Source of the DNA: CAYVKY01 sp964452115
GTDB taxonomy: Bacteria; Bacteroidota; Ignavibacteria; Tepidaquicellales; Tepidaquicellaceae
Direction of reading: 5' to 3'
Length of the DNA: 64,000 nucleotides
Assembly: GCA_964452115.1 (NCBI GenBank)
Contig: CAYVKY010000001.1
Span: 9,211 to 73,210 of the forward strand
Program-made: the position numbers and the translations under genes
Notes under the pieces: generated by a model
Databases searched by the model: none
What the model was told of the DNA's origin: nothing
What the model saw: only the letters and a program-made list of their open reading frames with translations
In this document: positions 27,458 to 36,585 of the stretch, piece by piece
Layout: each line of letters begins with the position of its first letter
How positions within the stretch are numbered: the stretch's first letter is position 1

Positions 27458-27876
27458 TATTCTCCGATTAATTGAACTATTATTCTCCTGTTTCTTGGTC
27501 TGTTGTCAAAATCTATAAATACAACCTGCTGCCAGGTTCCTAGTACGAGCTGTGAATTTATCAGGGGAATTGAAAAATTTGTTTTAAAAAGTGCAGAACG
27601 AAGATGAGAAAAACCGTTACCGTCTCCCCAGGTATCATCGTGATTGTATCTCTGATTTTTAGGGATTAATTTATTTAGCAATTCGGGAAGGTCTTTCAAA
27701 AGCCCTGATTCATATTCAAGAGTCGTAATACCCGTTGTCGAACCGACTGCAAAAATGCTGCATAAGCCGTTAGAAAATCCCGAATTAATTCTGACAGTTT
27801 CAATTTTGTCCGTGATGTTCACAATATCACAGTTGCCTTTCGTTTTGAATGTAATTTCTTCGCTGTAGAATTTCAT
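27457..27876 (-). CDS. YjbQ family protein (UPF0047)
   Basis: A 139-residue protein of the YjbQ/UPF0047 family, which is annotated as secondary thiamine-phosphate synthase because E. coli YjbQ shows weak activity of this kind. Signatures are 'GSTTGITTLEYESGL', 'DDTWGDGNGFSHLRSALF' and the C-terminal 'LGTWQQVVFIDFDNRPRNRR'. Length is normal. The true cellular role of the family is uncertain. It overlaps the preceding gene by four bases in the coaX operon. Confidence 0.93.
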   Translation of the reverse strand: MKFYSEEITFKTKGNCDIVNITDKIETVRINSGFSNGLCSIFAVGSTTGITTLEYESGLLKDLPELLNKLIPKNQRYNHDDTWGDGNGFSHLRSALFKTNFSIPLINSQLVLGTWQQVVFIDFDNRPRNRRIIVQLIGE

Positions 27877-28688
27877 AATTTAAATGCGATAATTTGATTT
27901 TTTTCCCTCAGACAAATAAGATATCTGCCTTTTATAAAAAAACTGTCAGGCACCTGATATGAAGCATCTTTATTCAATGTTTCTTCATATAACTTTTCAC
28001 CGGAATCCAAATCATATATGCAAATAACATTGTCAAGAAACTTTTCGTGCTTTATATGATAATTGAAAATAATTTTTTCGGCGAATATTACAGCCTCCGC
28101 ACTGCCGGAAACAGTTTTGTCTTTCAATTCCTTTTCAATCAAGTGATGCGGAATAGATTCGGGATAACGGAATTCTGCATCAAAGTATTCATACGTGCTC
28201 TTTTCACGGAGTTCGTAAACGGAGGAATTCTCTTCATTGGAGAATTTCTTTATCAATTTCCCTGAGTTAAAATCAAGCAGCGATATTTCAGTTGTTTCAA
28301 ATAATTGCCTGATTGCATAAACACCGTCTGCATTATGAAATATGTATTCAAGTTCATTGTTTTCCCAGATTTTCTCGCCTGACTTTGCGTCAAGCGCTAT
28401 TATGCCTTTGTGCATAGGCATTTCGGGCTGTGCAAACCTGTGCAGGAAAATAAATTTTCCGCCTGCATTTTCAGAACCTACCCAGAAATCTTCGTTTTCA
28501 AATACGAAATTTTTCAGGAATACTTTTCCCGTCTTTACATCAAGAGAGAAAAAATAAACGCGTTTTGTTTCCGGATCTCTGGTCTCTCCCGCAAGGATAT
28601 CGTCATCTGCAAAATGCAGTCTGAAAATATTCCCTTTCTGAGAAAACTGCCAGAGAGGGGAAAGTTTATCTGATTTGAATAATTTCAA
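27873..28688 (-). CDS. Predicted beta-propeller-like protein of unknown function
   Basis: A 271-residue protein without a signal peptide. It has repeating units of the type 'FFSLDVKTGKVF', 'IIALDAKSGEKIWENN', 'LLDFNSGKLIKKF' and 'CIYDLDSGEKLYEE', the pattern of PQQ-like or quinoprotein beta-propellers, ending in 'IIAFKL'. It may belong to a Bacteroidota family such as DUF4905 (recalled, not checked). It overlaps coaX and the YjbQ gene by four bases each, so it is translated as part of that operon. No function can be assigned. Confidence 0.7.
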   Translation of the reverse strand: MKLFKSDKLSPLWQFSQKGNIFRLHFADDDILAGETRDPETKRVYFFSLDVKTGKVFLKNFVFENEDFWVGSENAGGKFIFLHRFAQPEMPMHKGIIALDAKSGEKIWENNELEYIFHNADGVYAIRQLFETTEISLLDFNSGKLIKKFSNEENSSVYELREKSTYEYFDAEFRYPESIPHHLIEKELKDKTVSGSAEAVIFAEKIIFNYHIKHEKFLDNVICIYDLDSGEKLYEETLNKDASYQVPDSFFIKGRYLICLREKNQIIAFKL

Positions 28689-29431
28689 TTATAATAATTT
28701 AATATTTTTAGAATTCCTTTTAAAACGAGATTTTCGTCAATCAATTCTATTTTATCGGAAATCTTTTTCATAAGCGCCGTGCCTCCGCCTGTTGCAATTA
28801 CAATCAGGTCATTATATATACTTTCATATCCGCCGACAATTCCTTCGAATGACATCTTAGCATTTAATAAAATTCCCGAGCGTATCGCGCCTTTCGTACC
28901 TGAGTTCAAAAAATCAAATTTGGAATTTAATTCCACATCGGGGAGATCTGTGTTCTTAATCAGCGCATTGTGGGATAAGAACAGTCCCGGCGTAATAATG
29001 CCGCCCATATAAACGCCTTCTGATAGAATGCTGTAAGTGGTGGCGGTTCCGAAATCGACAATCAGTATATTTTTGTAATCTCCGTAATTGAAATATGCTC
29101 CTGCCGCCGCTGCAACTCTGTCAGAGCCGAGCGTTTTTTCGTATCTGAACTTAATACCGCAGTTGTGATTTATATCTACAAAAATATTGTCATTGGTCAC
29201 ATTCTTAATAACAAAATCGCTCAGCTCATCTTTCAATCCTGAGTCAACAAGAGAAATTCCGGATTTGTCAAAATTCATTCCCTTATATTTTCCGAGCAGG
29301 GTTTCAAGTGCAGCAGTGAAATTATTTTTATCATACTCAGCGCGTTTTACACTGTGTATGATAACGCCGTTTTTGTCAGTGACGCCTGCTTTGATATTTG
29401 AATTTCCTATATCTAATAATAAATACTTCAT
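28685..29431 (-). CDS. coaX: Type III pantothenate kinase
   Basis: A 248-residue cytoplasmic kinase for the first step of coenzyme A synthesis. It has the ASKHA-fold motifs of CoaX: 'LLLDIGNSNIKAGV' at the N-terminus, 'TLGSDRVAAAAGAYF', 'ILIVDFGTATTYSIL' and 'MGGIITPGLFLSHNAL', with 'VIATGGGTALM' near the end. Length fits. It is first in a run of five overlapping genes ending in the nuclease-helicase. Confidence 0.95.
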   Translation of the reverse strand: MKYLLLDIGNSNIKAGVTDKNGVIIHSVKRAEYDKNNFTAALETLLGKYKGMNFDKSGISLVDSGLKDELSDFVIKNVTNDNIFVDINHNCGIKFRYEKTLGSDRVAAAAGAYFNYGDYKNILIVDFGTATTYSILSEGVYMGGIITPGLFLSHNALIKNTDLPDVELNSKFDFLNSGTKGAIRSGILLNAKMSFEGIVGGYESIYNDLIVIATGGGTALMKKISDKIELIDENLVLKGILKILNYYN

Positions 29432-29441
29432 AAATAAAAAA

Positions 29442-29469
29442 AAGCGTAAAAGATAAATCTCTTACGCTT
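29442..29469 (-). terminator. Intrinsic terminator after the small barrel gene
   Basis: A 12-bp stem (AAGCGTAAGAGA / TCTTTTACGCTT read on the minus strand, one G-T pair) with a short loop, followed by eight T. It lies 22 bases past the stop of the 29492-30040 gene and separates the etf-bfn group from coaX. Confidence 0.85.
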
Positions 29470-29491
29470 ATAATAAATATTTATTTAAAAA

Positions 29492-30040
29492 TCATAAAGG
29501 CAATTTGACACCACCGGTTAATACGTAGTGTTCCTTATTTCCGCTGTTTCGGATGATTAATTTGTACCTTCCGTCAACAAAAACTGTTGCGCCTTTAATA
29601 AGTTCTTTAAATTCAAGCCCGAGACCTAAATTCAGCCCGAGTGCCGTAAAAGATTCGTCATTGTCTTTATCGTCATAAAAATTTACACCTAAACCTGCTT
29701 CACCGTAAGGGCTGAGACCTGCCATTGCAAAATGTAAAGCCATGTCTCCGGCAAGTTCAAAGTTGTTTGTCTCATTGACCTTCCAGTAATTTGCCTGCGG
29801 TATGATTGAGAAGCTTTCCATCGCAACTTCAGTGAAGAATGATAAATTAATTCCTGTGGTGCTTTTGAAAAATGCAGGGCCTACACCGATGCCGAGCGAT
29901 ATATTGGATTTAGGAGCTATTGTGTTTGCCTTTTCGGTTAATGGGGAAAGGGTACTTTTATTTTCAAGGTATTGTGCATTTACAAATACAGGCACAAAAA
30001 TAATGACTAACGATAGTAATAAGAGTTTTTTCAGTTTCAT
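29492..30040 (-). CDS. Small outer-membrane beta-barrel protein
   Basis: A 182-residue protein with a signal peptide ending 'VFVNAQ'. The mature part is built of barrel-like strands ('ISLGIGVGPAFF', 'GEAGLGVNFYDD', 'GLNLGLGLEFKE') and ends in 'GGVKLPL'. It resembles the general OmpA/OmpW-like small barrels of Bacteroidota, but no specific family was recognised. It follows the bifunctional nuclease gene by five bases and is followed by a strong terminator, so it is the last gene of its transcript. Confidence 0.72.
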   Translation of the reverse strand: MKLKKLLLLSLVIIFVPVFVNAQYLENKSTLSPLTEKANTIAPKSNISLGIGVGPAFFKSTTGINLSFFTEVAMESFSIIPQANYWKVNETNNFELAGDMALHFAMAGLSPYGEAGLGVNFYDDKDNDESFTALGLNLGLGLEFKELIKGATVFVDGRYKLIIRNSGNKEHYVLTGGVKLPL

Positions 30041-30045
30041 ATTTG

Positions 30046-30666
30046 TTAATTTATATTTGAAATATCTAATTTTTTGATTTCATCTCGTATTAAGGCTGCT
30101 TTTTCATATTCTTCTTTGGCGATAGCATCTTCCAAATCTTTTTTTAATTCTTCAAGTCTGTCTCGTTTTGTTTCTGTAGTGGATTTTTCTGCTTCAGGTT
30201 CAGGCTCGTTTTTCTGGGGTTCCTGAGATGAAGATGTTTCCTGTTCTGCTTCGGGTATGAACCCGACTTCGTCCATTATTCCTCTTGATACAAATATCGG
30301 CGCCTGAAATTTAAGTGCAATTGCAATCGCATCAGAAGGTCTGGAATCCATATCTTCGATTTCATCCGAATCGAATTTTATTCTCGCATAAAATGTGGAA
30401 TCCTTAATTTCGTTTATTAAAACGTATTCTATGCTGTACCCGAAATGTTCCACAAGATTTTTTATCAGATCGTGTGTGAGAGGTCTTGGAGAAACTATGC
30501 CTTCGAGTTGTATTGCTATTGCCTGCGCCTCAAATTGTCCGATAATAATAGGGAGCCGTCTTTCGCCTTCTACTTCTTTGAGTATTATTGCATAACCGCC
30601 GCCGCTAATAGATGAGGATAATGATAATCCGTATATCTCTACCTGTATTAATTCTTTTTCGTCCAT
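30046..30666 (-). CDS. Bifunctional nuclease family protein with UVR motif
   Basis: A 206-residue protein. Residues about 1-130 form a BFN domain (DUF151): 'LPIIIGQFEAQAIAIQLEG', 'RPLTHDLI' and 'DSRPSDAIAIALKF'. Plant and bacterial members have been reported with DNase and RNase activity. A Pro/Glu-rich linker follows, then a UVR motif ('LEELKKDLEDAIAKEEYEKA', residues about 170-190), the UvrB-UvrC contact helix. BFN-UVR fusions are common in Bacteroidota. Role is unclear. Confidence 0.9.
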   Translation of the reverse strand: MDEKELIQVEIYGLSLSSSISGGGYAIILKEVEGERRLPIIIGQFEAQAIAIQLEGIVSPRPLTHDLIKNLVEHFGYSIEYVLINEIKDSTFYARIKFDSDEIEDMDSRPSDAIAIALKFQAPIFVSRGIMDEVGFIPEAEQETSSSQEPQKNEPEPEAEKSTTETKRDRLEELKKDLEDAIAKEEYEKAALIRDEIKKLDISNIN

Positions 30667-30758
30667 AATAATTTTATACTGTTAAATCATTTCAAAGTTT
30701 CAATCTCTGTTAAGAAATTAATTTATTTTCATAGAATTAAAAAGTCAATTTATAAATA

Positions 30759-31760
30759 TCATTGATACTTTTTAATCTCTTCCGTCATCTTCGGCAGTAT
30801 TTCGAATACATCTCCTACTATACCGTAATCTGCAATCTGAAATATCGGTGCATCTTTGTCTTTATTGATTGCCACGATGCATTTGGAAGTTGACATGCCT
30901 GCCAGATGCTGGATAGCTCCGCTGATTCCGCAGGCGATATATAAAACCGGCGAAACCGTTTTGCCCGTTTGTCCGACCTGTTCGGAATGGCTCCTCCAGC
31001 CGGCATCAACCACTGCACGCGAGGCGCCGATTGCCGCACTAAGCACCGCGGCTAAGTCTTCAACCAGTTTCCAGTTTTCCGGACCTCTGAGCCCTCTTCC
31101 TGCAGATACAATTTTATCCGCTTCGGCTACATCGGGCTTGCCTTTCGATACCGAACGGTCAATCACAATGGTTTTGAAGTCATCTGCGTTGATATTGAAT
31201 TTCGATACGGGAATTTCATCAATTGCCATATCCGGTATTTCTTTCTTTTCCATAGGGAACATGTTCATTCTCAAAGTTAAAACAAGTTTATCTTTTAACG
31301 GTTTCAGTTTCAGCAGGCTTTTTCCTGCAAATACCGGTTTTGTAATTTCGATTTCTCCGTTTTCAAATTCTATGTGTGTACAATCCGTTATTAATGCAGC
31401 ATCAAATGCAGCGCTGACTCTTGGTGAAATTTCCTTTGCGCTTGCGGTATTAGACATAAAAACAACATCACACTCTTCCTGAGCAGCAAATGCAGAAATT
31501 ACTTTTGCGGCGGCGTCATAGGAAAAAAGAATATTCTTTCCCTGAATTTTATTTAATTCCTTCAGAGAAATATACTGAAGATTCCCGACACCGTACTGTT
31601 TTAATTCGTTATAATTGGATTCATCAACATCTGCAATTGTAAGGAACTTCACGCCTGCTCCCGATTTACCTGCAAGTTTCAGTGAAGCTGAAATAATTTC
31701 GTATGAATTATTTTTGAACTTGCCGTCTTTCGGTTCTAAATATACAAGTATATTCTTCAT
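30759..31760 (-). CDS. etfA: Electron transfer flavoprotein subunit alpha
   Basis: A 333-residue subunit of the heterodimeric ETF, which collects electrons from acyl-CoA and other dehydrogenases. The C-terminal FAD domain is clear: 'IVSAGRGLRGPENWKL', 'GASRAVVDAGWRSHSEQVGQ', 'CGISGAIQHLAGM' and 'IFQIADYGIVGD'. It follows etfB by 18 bases. The likely membrane acceptor is the Fe-S protein at 20664-22652. Confidence 0.95.
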   Translation of the reverse strand: MKNILVYLEPKDGKFKNNSYEIISASLKLAGKSGAGVKFLTIADVDESNYNELKQYGVGNLQYISLKELNKIQGKNILFSYDAAAKVISAFAAQEECDVVFMSNTASAKEISPRVSAAFDAALITDCTHIEFENGEIEITKPVFAGKSLLKLKPLKDKLVLTLRMNMFPMEKKEIPDMAIDEIPVSKFNINADDFKTIVIDRSVSKGKPDVAEADKIVSAGRGLRGPENWKLVEDLAAVLSAAIGASRAVVDAGWRSHSEQVGQTGKTVSPVLYIACGISGAIQHLAGMSTSKCIVAINKDKDAPIFQIADYGIVGDVFEILPKMTEEIKKYQ

Positions 31761-31778
31761 TTTTAATTCAATTTAAAT

Positions 31779-32525
31779 TTAAAAAACTTTTGCTTCTGTT
31801 TTCAGCAGTTTCACAACTTCTTCCACGCTGTCCGCTCCTTCAAATATTTTTCCTTTACCCTTGCCCTGAGGCAGCACCATACTTTTTACTTCAATATAAT
31901 TGCCTTTATAAGTCTGCGGTCTGACATCAATCGGTTTGGACTTCGATGCCATTATGCTTTTCAGATTCGGATAGCGGGGATTGTTCAGCCCTTTCTGCGC
32001 ACCGATTATAACCGGCATAGCAGCAGAAACTGTTTCCTTGCCGCCTTCGATTTCCCGTTCAGCAGTTATTTCGTTGCCGTTTATTGCGAGACTCGTTACA
32101 ATGCTGACTGCAGGAATATTCAGCAGCGCGCCGACAAGTATGGGAAGATACTGTCCGTCATAATCAATTGACTGTTTGCCGAACAGAATTATATCAGGAT
32201 TAATTTCCTTTAACACATCGGCAAGATTTCTGGCCGCGGTATAACTGTCAAAATTTTCATCGTCGGATTTTATCAGAATTCCTTTATCAATACCAATCTG
32301 AAAAGATTTCTTGATTGCTTCTTTGGATGCATCGGTACCGAAAGAAATGACAGTTGTTTCTGCCTGATTATTTTCTTTCAGTTTTACGGCTTCTTCAACC
32401 GCAAATTCATCATAAGGATTGATGATGAAGCTGACACCGTTAGGGTCAATGGATTTTCCGCTGCTGTCTATTTTTACCTTTGTTGTGCTGTCAGGTACAA
32501 GTGATACGCATACAACTGCTTTCAT
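31779..32525 (-). CDS. etfB: Electron transfer flavoprotein subunit beta
   Basis: A 248-residue AMP-binding ETF subunit. The N-terminus 'MKAVVCVSLVPDSTTKVKID', then 'INPYDEFAVEEAVKLKE', 'ILFGKQSIDYDGQYLPILVG' and 'GLNNPRYPNLKSIMASKSKP' are characteristic. It is the first gene of the etfB-etfA pair, and the gap of about 105 bases upstream to the tRNA gene on the other strand should hold its promoter. Confidence 0.95.
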   Translation of the reverse strand: MKAVVCVSLVPDSTTKVKIDSSGKSIDPNGVSFIINPYDEFAVEEAVKLKENNQAETTVISFGTDASKEAIKKSFQIGIDKGILIKSDDENFDSYTAARNLADVLKEINPDIILFGKQSIDYDGQYLPILVGALLNIPAVSIVTSLAINGNEITAEREIEGGKETVSAAMPVIIGAQKGLNNPRYPNLKSIMASKSKPIDVRPQTYKGNYIEVKSMVLPQGKGKGKIFEGADSVEEVVKLLKTEAKVF

Positions 32526-32630
32526 AAATTAAAAATTAGATTAAAAATTATTTAAAGTTTTTTAATATATAAAATTGCTACAATTTTTAACATTGATTAA
32601 GTAAATAAAATTTCATAAATTATAGAATAC

Positions 32631-32703
<73 letters not shown>

Positions 32704-32709
32704 CAAAGC

Positions 32710-32745
32710 AAAGCCATAAATGATTTATCATTTGTGGCTTTTTTG
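32710..32745 (+). terminator. Terminator of the tRNA gene
   Basis: A 14-bp stem with one G-T pair (32710-32723 with 32728-32741) and a TTTA loop, followed by a T-rich run. It closes the tRNA transcript. It also overlaps the long upstream extension of the yajQ frame, supporting the later yajQ start. Confidence 0.9.
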
Positions 32746-32799
32746 TTTTATATAATTGAAACCTTAATAAATATTAAGTATTTTATAAGAAAAATATAT

Positions 32800-33300
32800 A
32801 TGACATTTTCATTTGACATTGTATCGGAAATTGACCTGCAGGAAGTTGATAACGCAGTGAACCAGACAATAAAAGAAGTTAATCAGAGATATGACCTGAA
32901 AGACGCAAAATGTGTAATTGATTTTAATAAAAAAGATAAAAAAATCACACTGACTGCAGTAGATGATTTCAAGGTTAAATCTATGAACGAAGTGCTTCAG
33001 GGTAAAATGGTTAAACGCGGAATATCGCTGAAAGCATTGAAATATGATGAGCCTGAACAGAGTTCATCAGGCCACACGAGGCAGAACATAAACCTTCAAC
33101 AGGGGATTGATAAAGACAGCGCGCGGAAAATTGTGAAAATGATAAAAGATACAAAACTCAAAGTGCAGGCATCAATTATGGATGAAATGGTGAGGGTTAC
33201 GGGAAAAGTTAAAGACGACCTTCAGTCTGTGATGAAGATGCTTCGCGATGCGGATATGAATTTAGCACTTCAGTTCACAAATTACAGGGAAAACAGATGA
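32800..33300 (+). CDS. yajQ: YajQ family nucleotide-binding protein
   Basis: A 166-residue protein of the YajQ/DUF520 family; some members bind cyclic di-GMP and others bind nucleotides or tRNA. It starts 'MTFSFDIVSEIDLQEVDNAV' and carries 'RYDLKDAKCVIDFNKKDKKI', 'DKDSARKIVKMIKDTKLKVQ' and 'VKDDLQSVMKMLRDADM', all typical. The start at 32800 gives the normal family length; a 22-residue extension upstream would begin inside the tRNA terminator. The stop overlaps the amidase start by four bases. Confidence 0.94.
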   Translation: MTFSFDIVSEIDLQEVDNAVNQTIKEVNQRYDLKDAKCVIDFNKKDKKITLTAVDDFKVKSMNEVLQGKMVKRGISLKALKYDEPEQSSSGHTRQNINLQQGIDKDSARKIVKMIKDTKLKVQASIMDEMVRVTGKVKDDLQSVMKMLRDADMNLALQFTNYRENR

Positions 33301-34082
33301 GATACTTAATTTTGTGTCTTTTTGCTTTTATTGTTTTACTGACGGGCAGCGGTGCGGATAATCCCGAAAGTAAAAAATTTACGGTAATTCTGGATGCAGG
33401 ACACGGAGGCAAAGACCCCGGAACAACAGGTCTGAGCGGAGTGAATGAAAAGAACCTGAATCTTGCAATAGTTTTAAAAATAAAATCATTTCTTGAAAAA
33501 TATCCGGATATTAAAGTTGTACTTACAAGAGACAAAGATGAATTCATAGAACTCAAAGAAAGAAGTGCGATTGCAAACCGGGAAGGCGGCAACCTTTTCG
33601 TCAGCATACACTGCAATTATAAAAAGTCCGATGAACTGGATAAAAACGGATTTGAGATTTACCTGTCAGACCTTACCAGATTAAAGGAGTCGGAAAATTA
33701 CACGCGCACACAGAATATTTCGGATTATTTTAAGGACAGGGATACGCTTTCAAATCAGTGGAATAATTATTCCAATCTGCTGGTTCCTGCTTTGCAAAAT
33801 TCATATTTCCATTTGTCGGAGAGGTTCGGCGGAATTGCAGAACTTGAACTTGCAACGGAATCCGTGCTAATGAGCAGGGGACTTAATCAGGATGCATTTT
33901 TTGTGCTTGTAGGCGCTTCAATGCCGACTGTTTTAATCGAAACAGGTTTCCTGTCAAACAAAGCAGACGAGGCATATCTTAAATCCGAGAAAGGTCAGGA
34001 ATCGATAGCAAAGGCGGTTTATAAATCCATTATATATTATAAAATGGATTATGACTTTGAAAGGAATTTTTTATTTAAATAA
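33297..34082 (+). CDS. N-acetylmuramoyl-L-alanine amidase
   Basis: A 261-residue Amidase_3 (AmiC-like) zinc enzyme that cleaves the peptide from the glycan in peptidoglycan. A signal peptide or lipid-free leader (about residues 1-20) precedes the catalytic domain. Zinc ligands and catalytic Glu are seen in 'VILDAGHGGKDPG', 'GVNEKNLNLAI', 'FVSIHCNYK' and 'VLIETGFLSN'. It is translationally coupled to yajQ and ends at a terminator shared with rlpA. Confidence 0.94.
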   Translation: MRYLILCLFAFIVLLTGSGADNPESKKFTVILDAGHGGKDPGTTGLSGVNEKNLNLAIVLKIKSFLEKYPDIKVVLTRDKDEFIELKERSAIANREGGNLFVSIHCNYKKSDELDKNGFEIYLSDLTRLKESENYTRTQNISDYFKDRDTLSNQWNNYSNLLVPALQNSYFHLSERFGGIAELELATESVLMSRGLNQDAFFVLVGASMPTVLIETGFLSNKADEAYLKSEKGQESIAKAVYKSIIYYKMDYDFERNFLFK

Positions 34083-34098
34083 TAATATTTTTATTAAC

Positions 34099-34135
34099 AA
34101 AAAAGGCAGTCATTTATTAAATGACTGCCTTTTTT
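34099..34135. terminator. Bidirectional terminator between amidase and rlpA
   Basis: A long stem built on AAAAGGCAGTCATTTA pairing with TAAATGACTGCCTTTTT. It has T runs on both strands and sits 17 bases past the amidase stop and two bases past the rlpA stop, so it can serve both convergent genes. Confidence 0.9.
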
Positions 34136-34137
34136 AT

Positions 34138-35061
34138 TTAACTTCCGATTTTTACTAGTTTAACGGTATAACCTTCTTTTTCAAGTTTTTTCACATCAGA
34201 CTTCGCATCTGACTCAGTTGTATATACACCTGTTAAAACGTAAAAGAAAGTAGAGTCTTTTTTCGGCTTTACCTGTATAAAGATTGTACCAAAGTTTAAT
34301 GACTCTAAATTTCCAATGAGCTGCTTCGTATCGTAATCACCTGACGTTTTCAGTATCTTAATTGTATATCCGGATGATATTCTGTCGGGAACTTCTGAAC
34401 TATTAATGTCTTCGTTATCATTTATTTTCTTAAATAAAGAAGAATTTACGTCGTCAGGATTAGGGGTAAGCAGATTGAGGTTTACCTTTTTGAAGGTGTA
34501 AAGATGATTCAATATGTTTTGTTTTGTCTGGATGACATCTTCAAAAAGATCGGCTGGTTTAAATCCCTCTACTTCGCTCTCACCGTCTTCAGAGAGCTCA
34601 AGGTCAGGATTGTAATATTCCAGAGTCACGTGAGCTAAACCACCCATCTCTAACTCCTGCTTTGCTGCATAGGACAAGTCTATTATTCTTCCGCCGGAAT
34701 ATGGACCGCGGTCGTTGATTCTAACTACAACGAATTTTCCGTTACTTTGATTTGTAACTTTTACCTCGGTTCCAAAAGGCAGGTATTTGTGAGCTGCAGT
34801 GAAATCATAAGTATTGAATGTTTCACCATTTGCAGTTCTTCGTCCCTGAAATCCGGGTCCATACCAGCTTGCAACGCCTTCTTGTATAAAACTCGGGTTT
34901 TCAGATTTAGGACTGCCTATTGCATCATTATGATACGTAGCACTAATTGGTTCTAATATGAAAGCAATGAGCAATACTGCACTCATCACAATCAGTTTCA
35001 GAGTTTTCAAGATATTTCTTCTCCTGTTTATGTTTTCGATTGTTTTTAAAAATCTCAGCAC
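34138..35061 (-). CDS. rlpA: RlpA family septal-ring protein with SPOR domain
   Basis: A 307-residue exported protein. The N-terminal hydrophobic segment (about residues 22-41) is a signal sequence or anchor. The double-psi beta-barrel (about 58-150) has 'EGVASWYGPGFQGRRTANGE', 'AAHKYLPFGTEVKVTN' and 'VRINDRGPYSGGRIIDLS'. The last 75 residues form a SPOR domain ('GYTIKILKTSGDYDTKQLI', 'FFYVLTGVYTTESDAKSDV'), which binds denuded septal glycan. Such proteins act as lytic transglycosylases or septal-ring factors in division. Confidence 0.93.
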   Translation of the reverse strand: MLRFLKTIENINRRRNILKTLKLIVMSAVLLIAFILEPISATYHNDAIGSPKSENPSFIQEGVASWYGPGFQGRRTANGETFNTYDFTAAHKYLPFGTEVKVTNQSNGKFVVVRINDRGPYSGGRIIDLSYAAKQELEMGGLAHVTLEYYNPDLELSEDGESEVEGFKPADLFEDVIQTKQNILNHLYTFKKVNLNLLTPNPDDVNSSLFKKINDNEDINSSEVPDRISSGYTIKILKTSGDYDTKQLIGNLESLNFGTIFIQVKPKKDSTFFYVLTGVYTTESDAKSDVKKLEKEGYTVKLVKIGS

Positions 35062-35147
35062 TTATTCACAGCTTTAAAACCACTAGTGCATTCTTTCAAA
35101 GAACGTATAATATAAAATATTATTACTAAGTCAAAATTTAAGTGTGT

Positions 35148-35176
35148 AAAATATAAAATCTCATTCGGTTTGTCAA
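35148..35176 (-). promoter_or_regulatory. Putative promoter for rlpA
   Basis: On the minus strand TTGACA (35171-35176) is followed after exactly 17 bases by TATTTT (35148-35153), 87 bases before the rlpA start. This is the same TTGACA-N17-TATTTT arrangement seen before porU. The rest of the 273-base gap between rlpA and the upstream dehydrogenase (35062-35334) is AT-rich with no gene seen. Confidence 0.55.
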
Positions 35177-35334
35177 TATAAAAATAAAAAAAATTTATGC
35201 TTTATGGTATTTACCACTTTAAGTCATAATGCGTAACGTATTAAAAAATATATCCATTGTGGTTAATATATAAAGTTAAAAAAATTACACCACGAGTTAA
35301 CGCAAAACGGCGGATTTCCGGAATTTGTCAAAAA

Positions 35335-36579
35335 TCACACCCATCCGCGTAGTTTACAAGCTTCGGCAACCCTTGCTACGGACACTACCATTGCTGCCAA
35401 TCTCGGATGAACTTTCTTTTCACGGATTGCCTCGAGAACGGTTTTATATGCCTTGGTAATTGTATGGTCAAGTTTGCTGTGCACTTCATTTTCTTCCCAG
35501 AAATATGAATATTTGTCCTGAACCATTTCGAGATAACTAACGATTACTCCACCGGATGAGCCGACGATGTCCGGAATTACCATAACGTTATTGTTATTCA
35601 ATATTATATCGGCTTCAGGCGTTGTAGGACCGTTTGCAAGTTCACAAAGAATTTTTGCTTTGATGTTTTTGGCGTTATTTTCATTGATCGAGTTCTCCAG
35701 TGCAGCCGGATATAATATGTCAACGTTACTTTCAAGAATTGATTCTTTCGGAACGACCTGTGAACCGGGGAATCCGACTATAGTACCGTTTTGCAGTTTA
35801 TAGTTCACAAGTTCCATCGGATTCATACCTGATTTACTGTAAATTCCGCCTTTTGAGTCGCAAACTGCAACCAGTTTCCCGCATCCTAAAATCTCCTGAT
35901 GAAGCAGCGCAGCTCTCTGACCTGCGTTTCCAAATCCCTGTATAGCATAGGTTTCAGGAGCAATATTGAAGTATTTACAGGCTTCTCTGACGGTATATAT
36001 TCCGCCCCGGGCAGTAGCATCCCTTCTTCCTTCCGTGCCGCCGATTTGCTGAGGCTTATCCGTCATTACGCCAGGATTATGGCTGCGGGTAAGGACTTCG
36101 TATTCATCCATCATCCATGCCATGGTTTGTGGATTTGTATATACATCAGGCGCAGGAATATCCCTGTCGGGACCTATATGCTCTGCCACCGAGCGTACAT
36201 ATCCGCGGGCGATATTTTCGAGTTCGCGCTCCGATAAATTCTTCGGATTACATACAACTCCGCCTTTGCTGCCACCAAGCGGTATATCCACCACTGCCGT
36301 TTTCCACGTCATCCAGCAGGCGAGAGCACGGATTGTATCAATTGTTTCGTCATTATGAAATCTTATTCCGCCCTTTGCCGGACCTCTGGCGTAGTTATAT
36401 TGAATTCGGTAGCCGTGAAATATATGAATATTTCCGTTATCCAATCTGATAGGCATAGTGAATGAAAATTCCTTTTGCGGAAAGGTCAGTAACTGGATTG
36501 TAGGTTCATCGAGCCTCAGCAATTTTGCCGCATCCAATACCTGACTTTGGGCTACCTGAAATGAATTATATGTTTTCAT
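35335..36579 (-). CDS. Glu/Leu/Phe/Val dehydrogenase (GDH type)
   Basis: A 414-residue glutamate dehydrogenase-like oxidoreductase. The substrate domain has 'GYRIQYNYARGPAKGGIRFH' and the catalytic Lys region 'PLGGSKGGVVCNP', with 'DIPAPDVYTNPQTMAWMMDE'. The NAD(P) domain has 'YAIQGFGNAGQRAALL'. The length (about 415) and sequence fit the NAD- or dual-specific hexameric GDHs rather than the 450-residue NADP class at 39839. It is last in a run with the zinc-ribbon and receiver/ATP-grasp genes, with a six-base gap. Confidence 0.93.
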   Translation of the reverse strand: MKTYNSFQVAQSQVLDAAKLLRLDEPTIQLLTFPQKEFSFTMPIRLDNGNIHIFHGYRIQYNYARGPAKGGIRFHNDETIDTIRALACWMTWKTAVVDIPLGGSKGGVVCNPKNLSERELENIARGYVRSVAEHIGPDRDIPAPDVYTNPQTMAWMMDEYEVLTRSHNPGVMTDKPQQIGGTEGRRDATARGGIYTVREACKYFNIAPETYAIQGFGNAGQRAALLHQEILGCGKLVAVCDSKGGIYSKSGMNPMELVNYKLQNGTIVGFPGSQVVPKESILESNVDILYPAALENSINENNAKNIKAKILCELANGPTTPEADIILNNNNVMVIPDIVGSSGGVIVSYLEMVQDKYSYFWEENEVHSKLDHTITKAYKTVLEAIREKKVHPRLAAMVVSVARVAEACKLRGWV

Positions 36580-36585
36580 TTTAAT

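Noticed and set aside
30856..31482. 208-codon plus-strand frame opposite etfA
   Set aside because: It is antisense to the conserved FAD domain of etfA and has no ribosome site or known motif.
32734..32799. N-terminal extension of yajQ
   Set aside because: It starts inside the tRNA terminator and the family begins at 'MTFSFDIVSE'.
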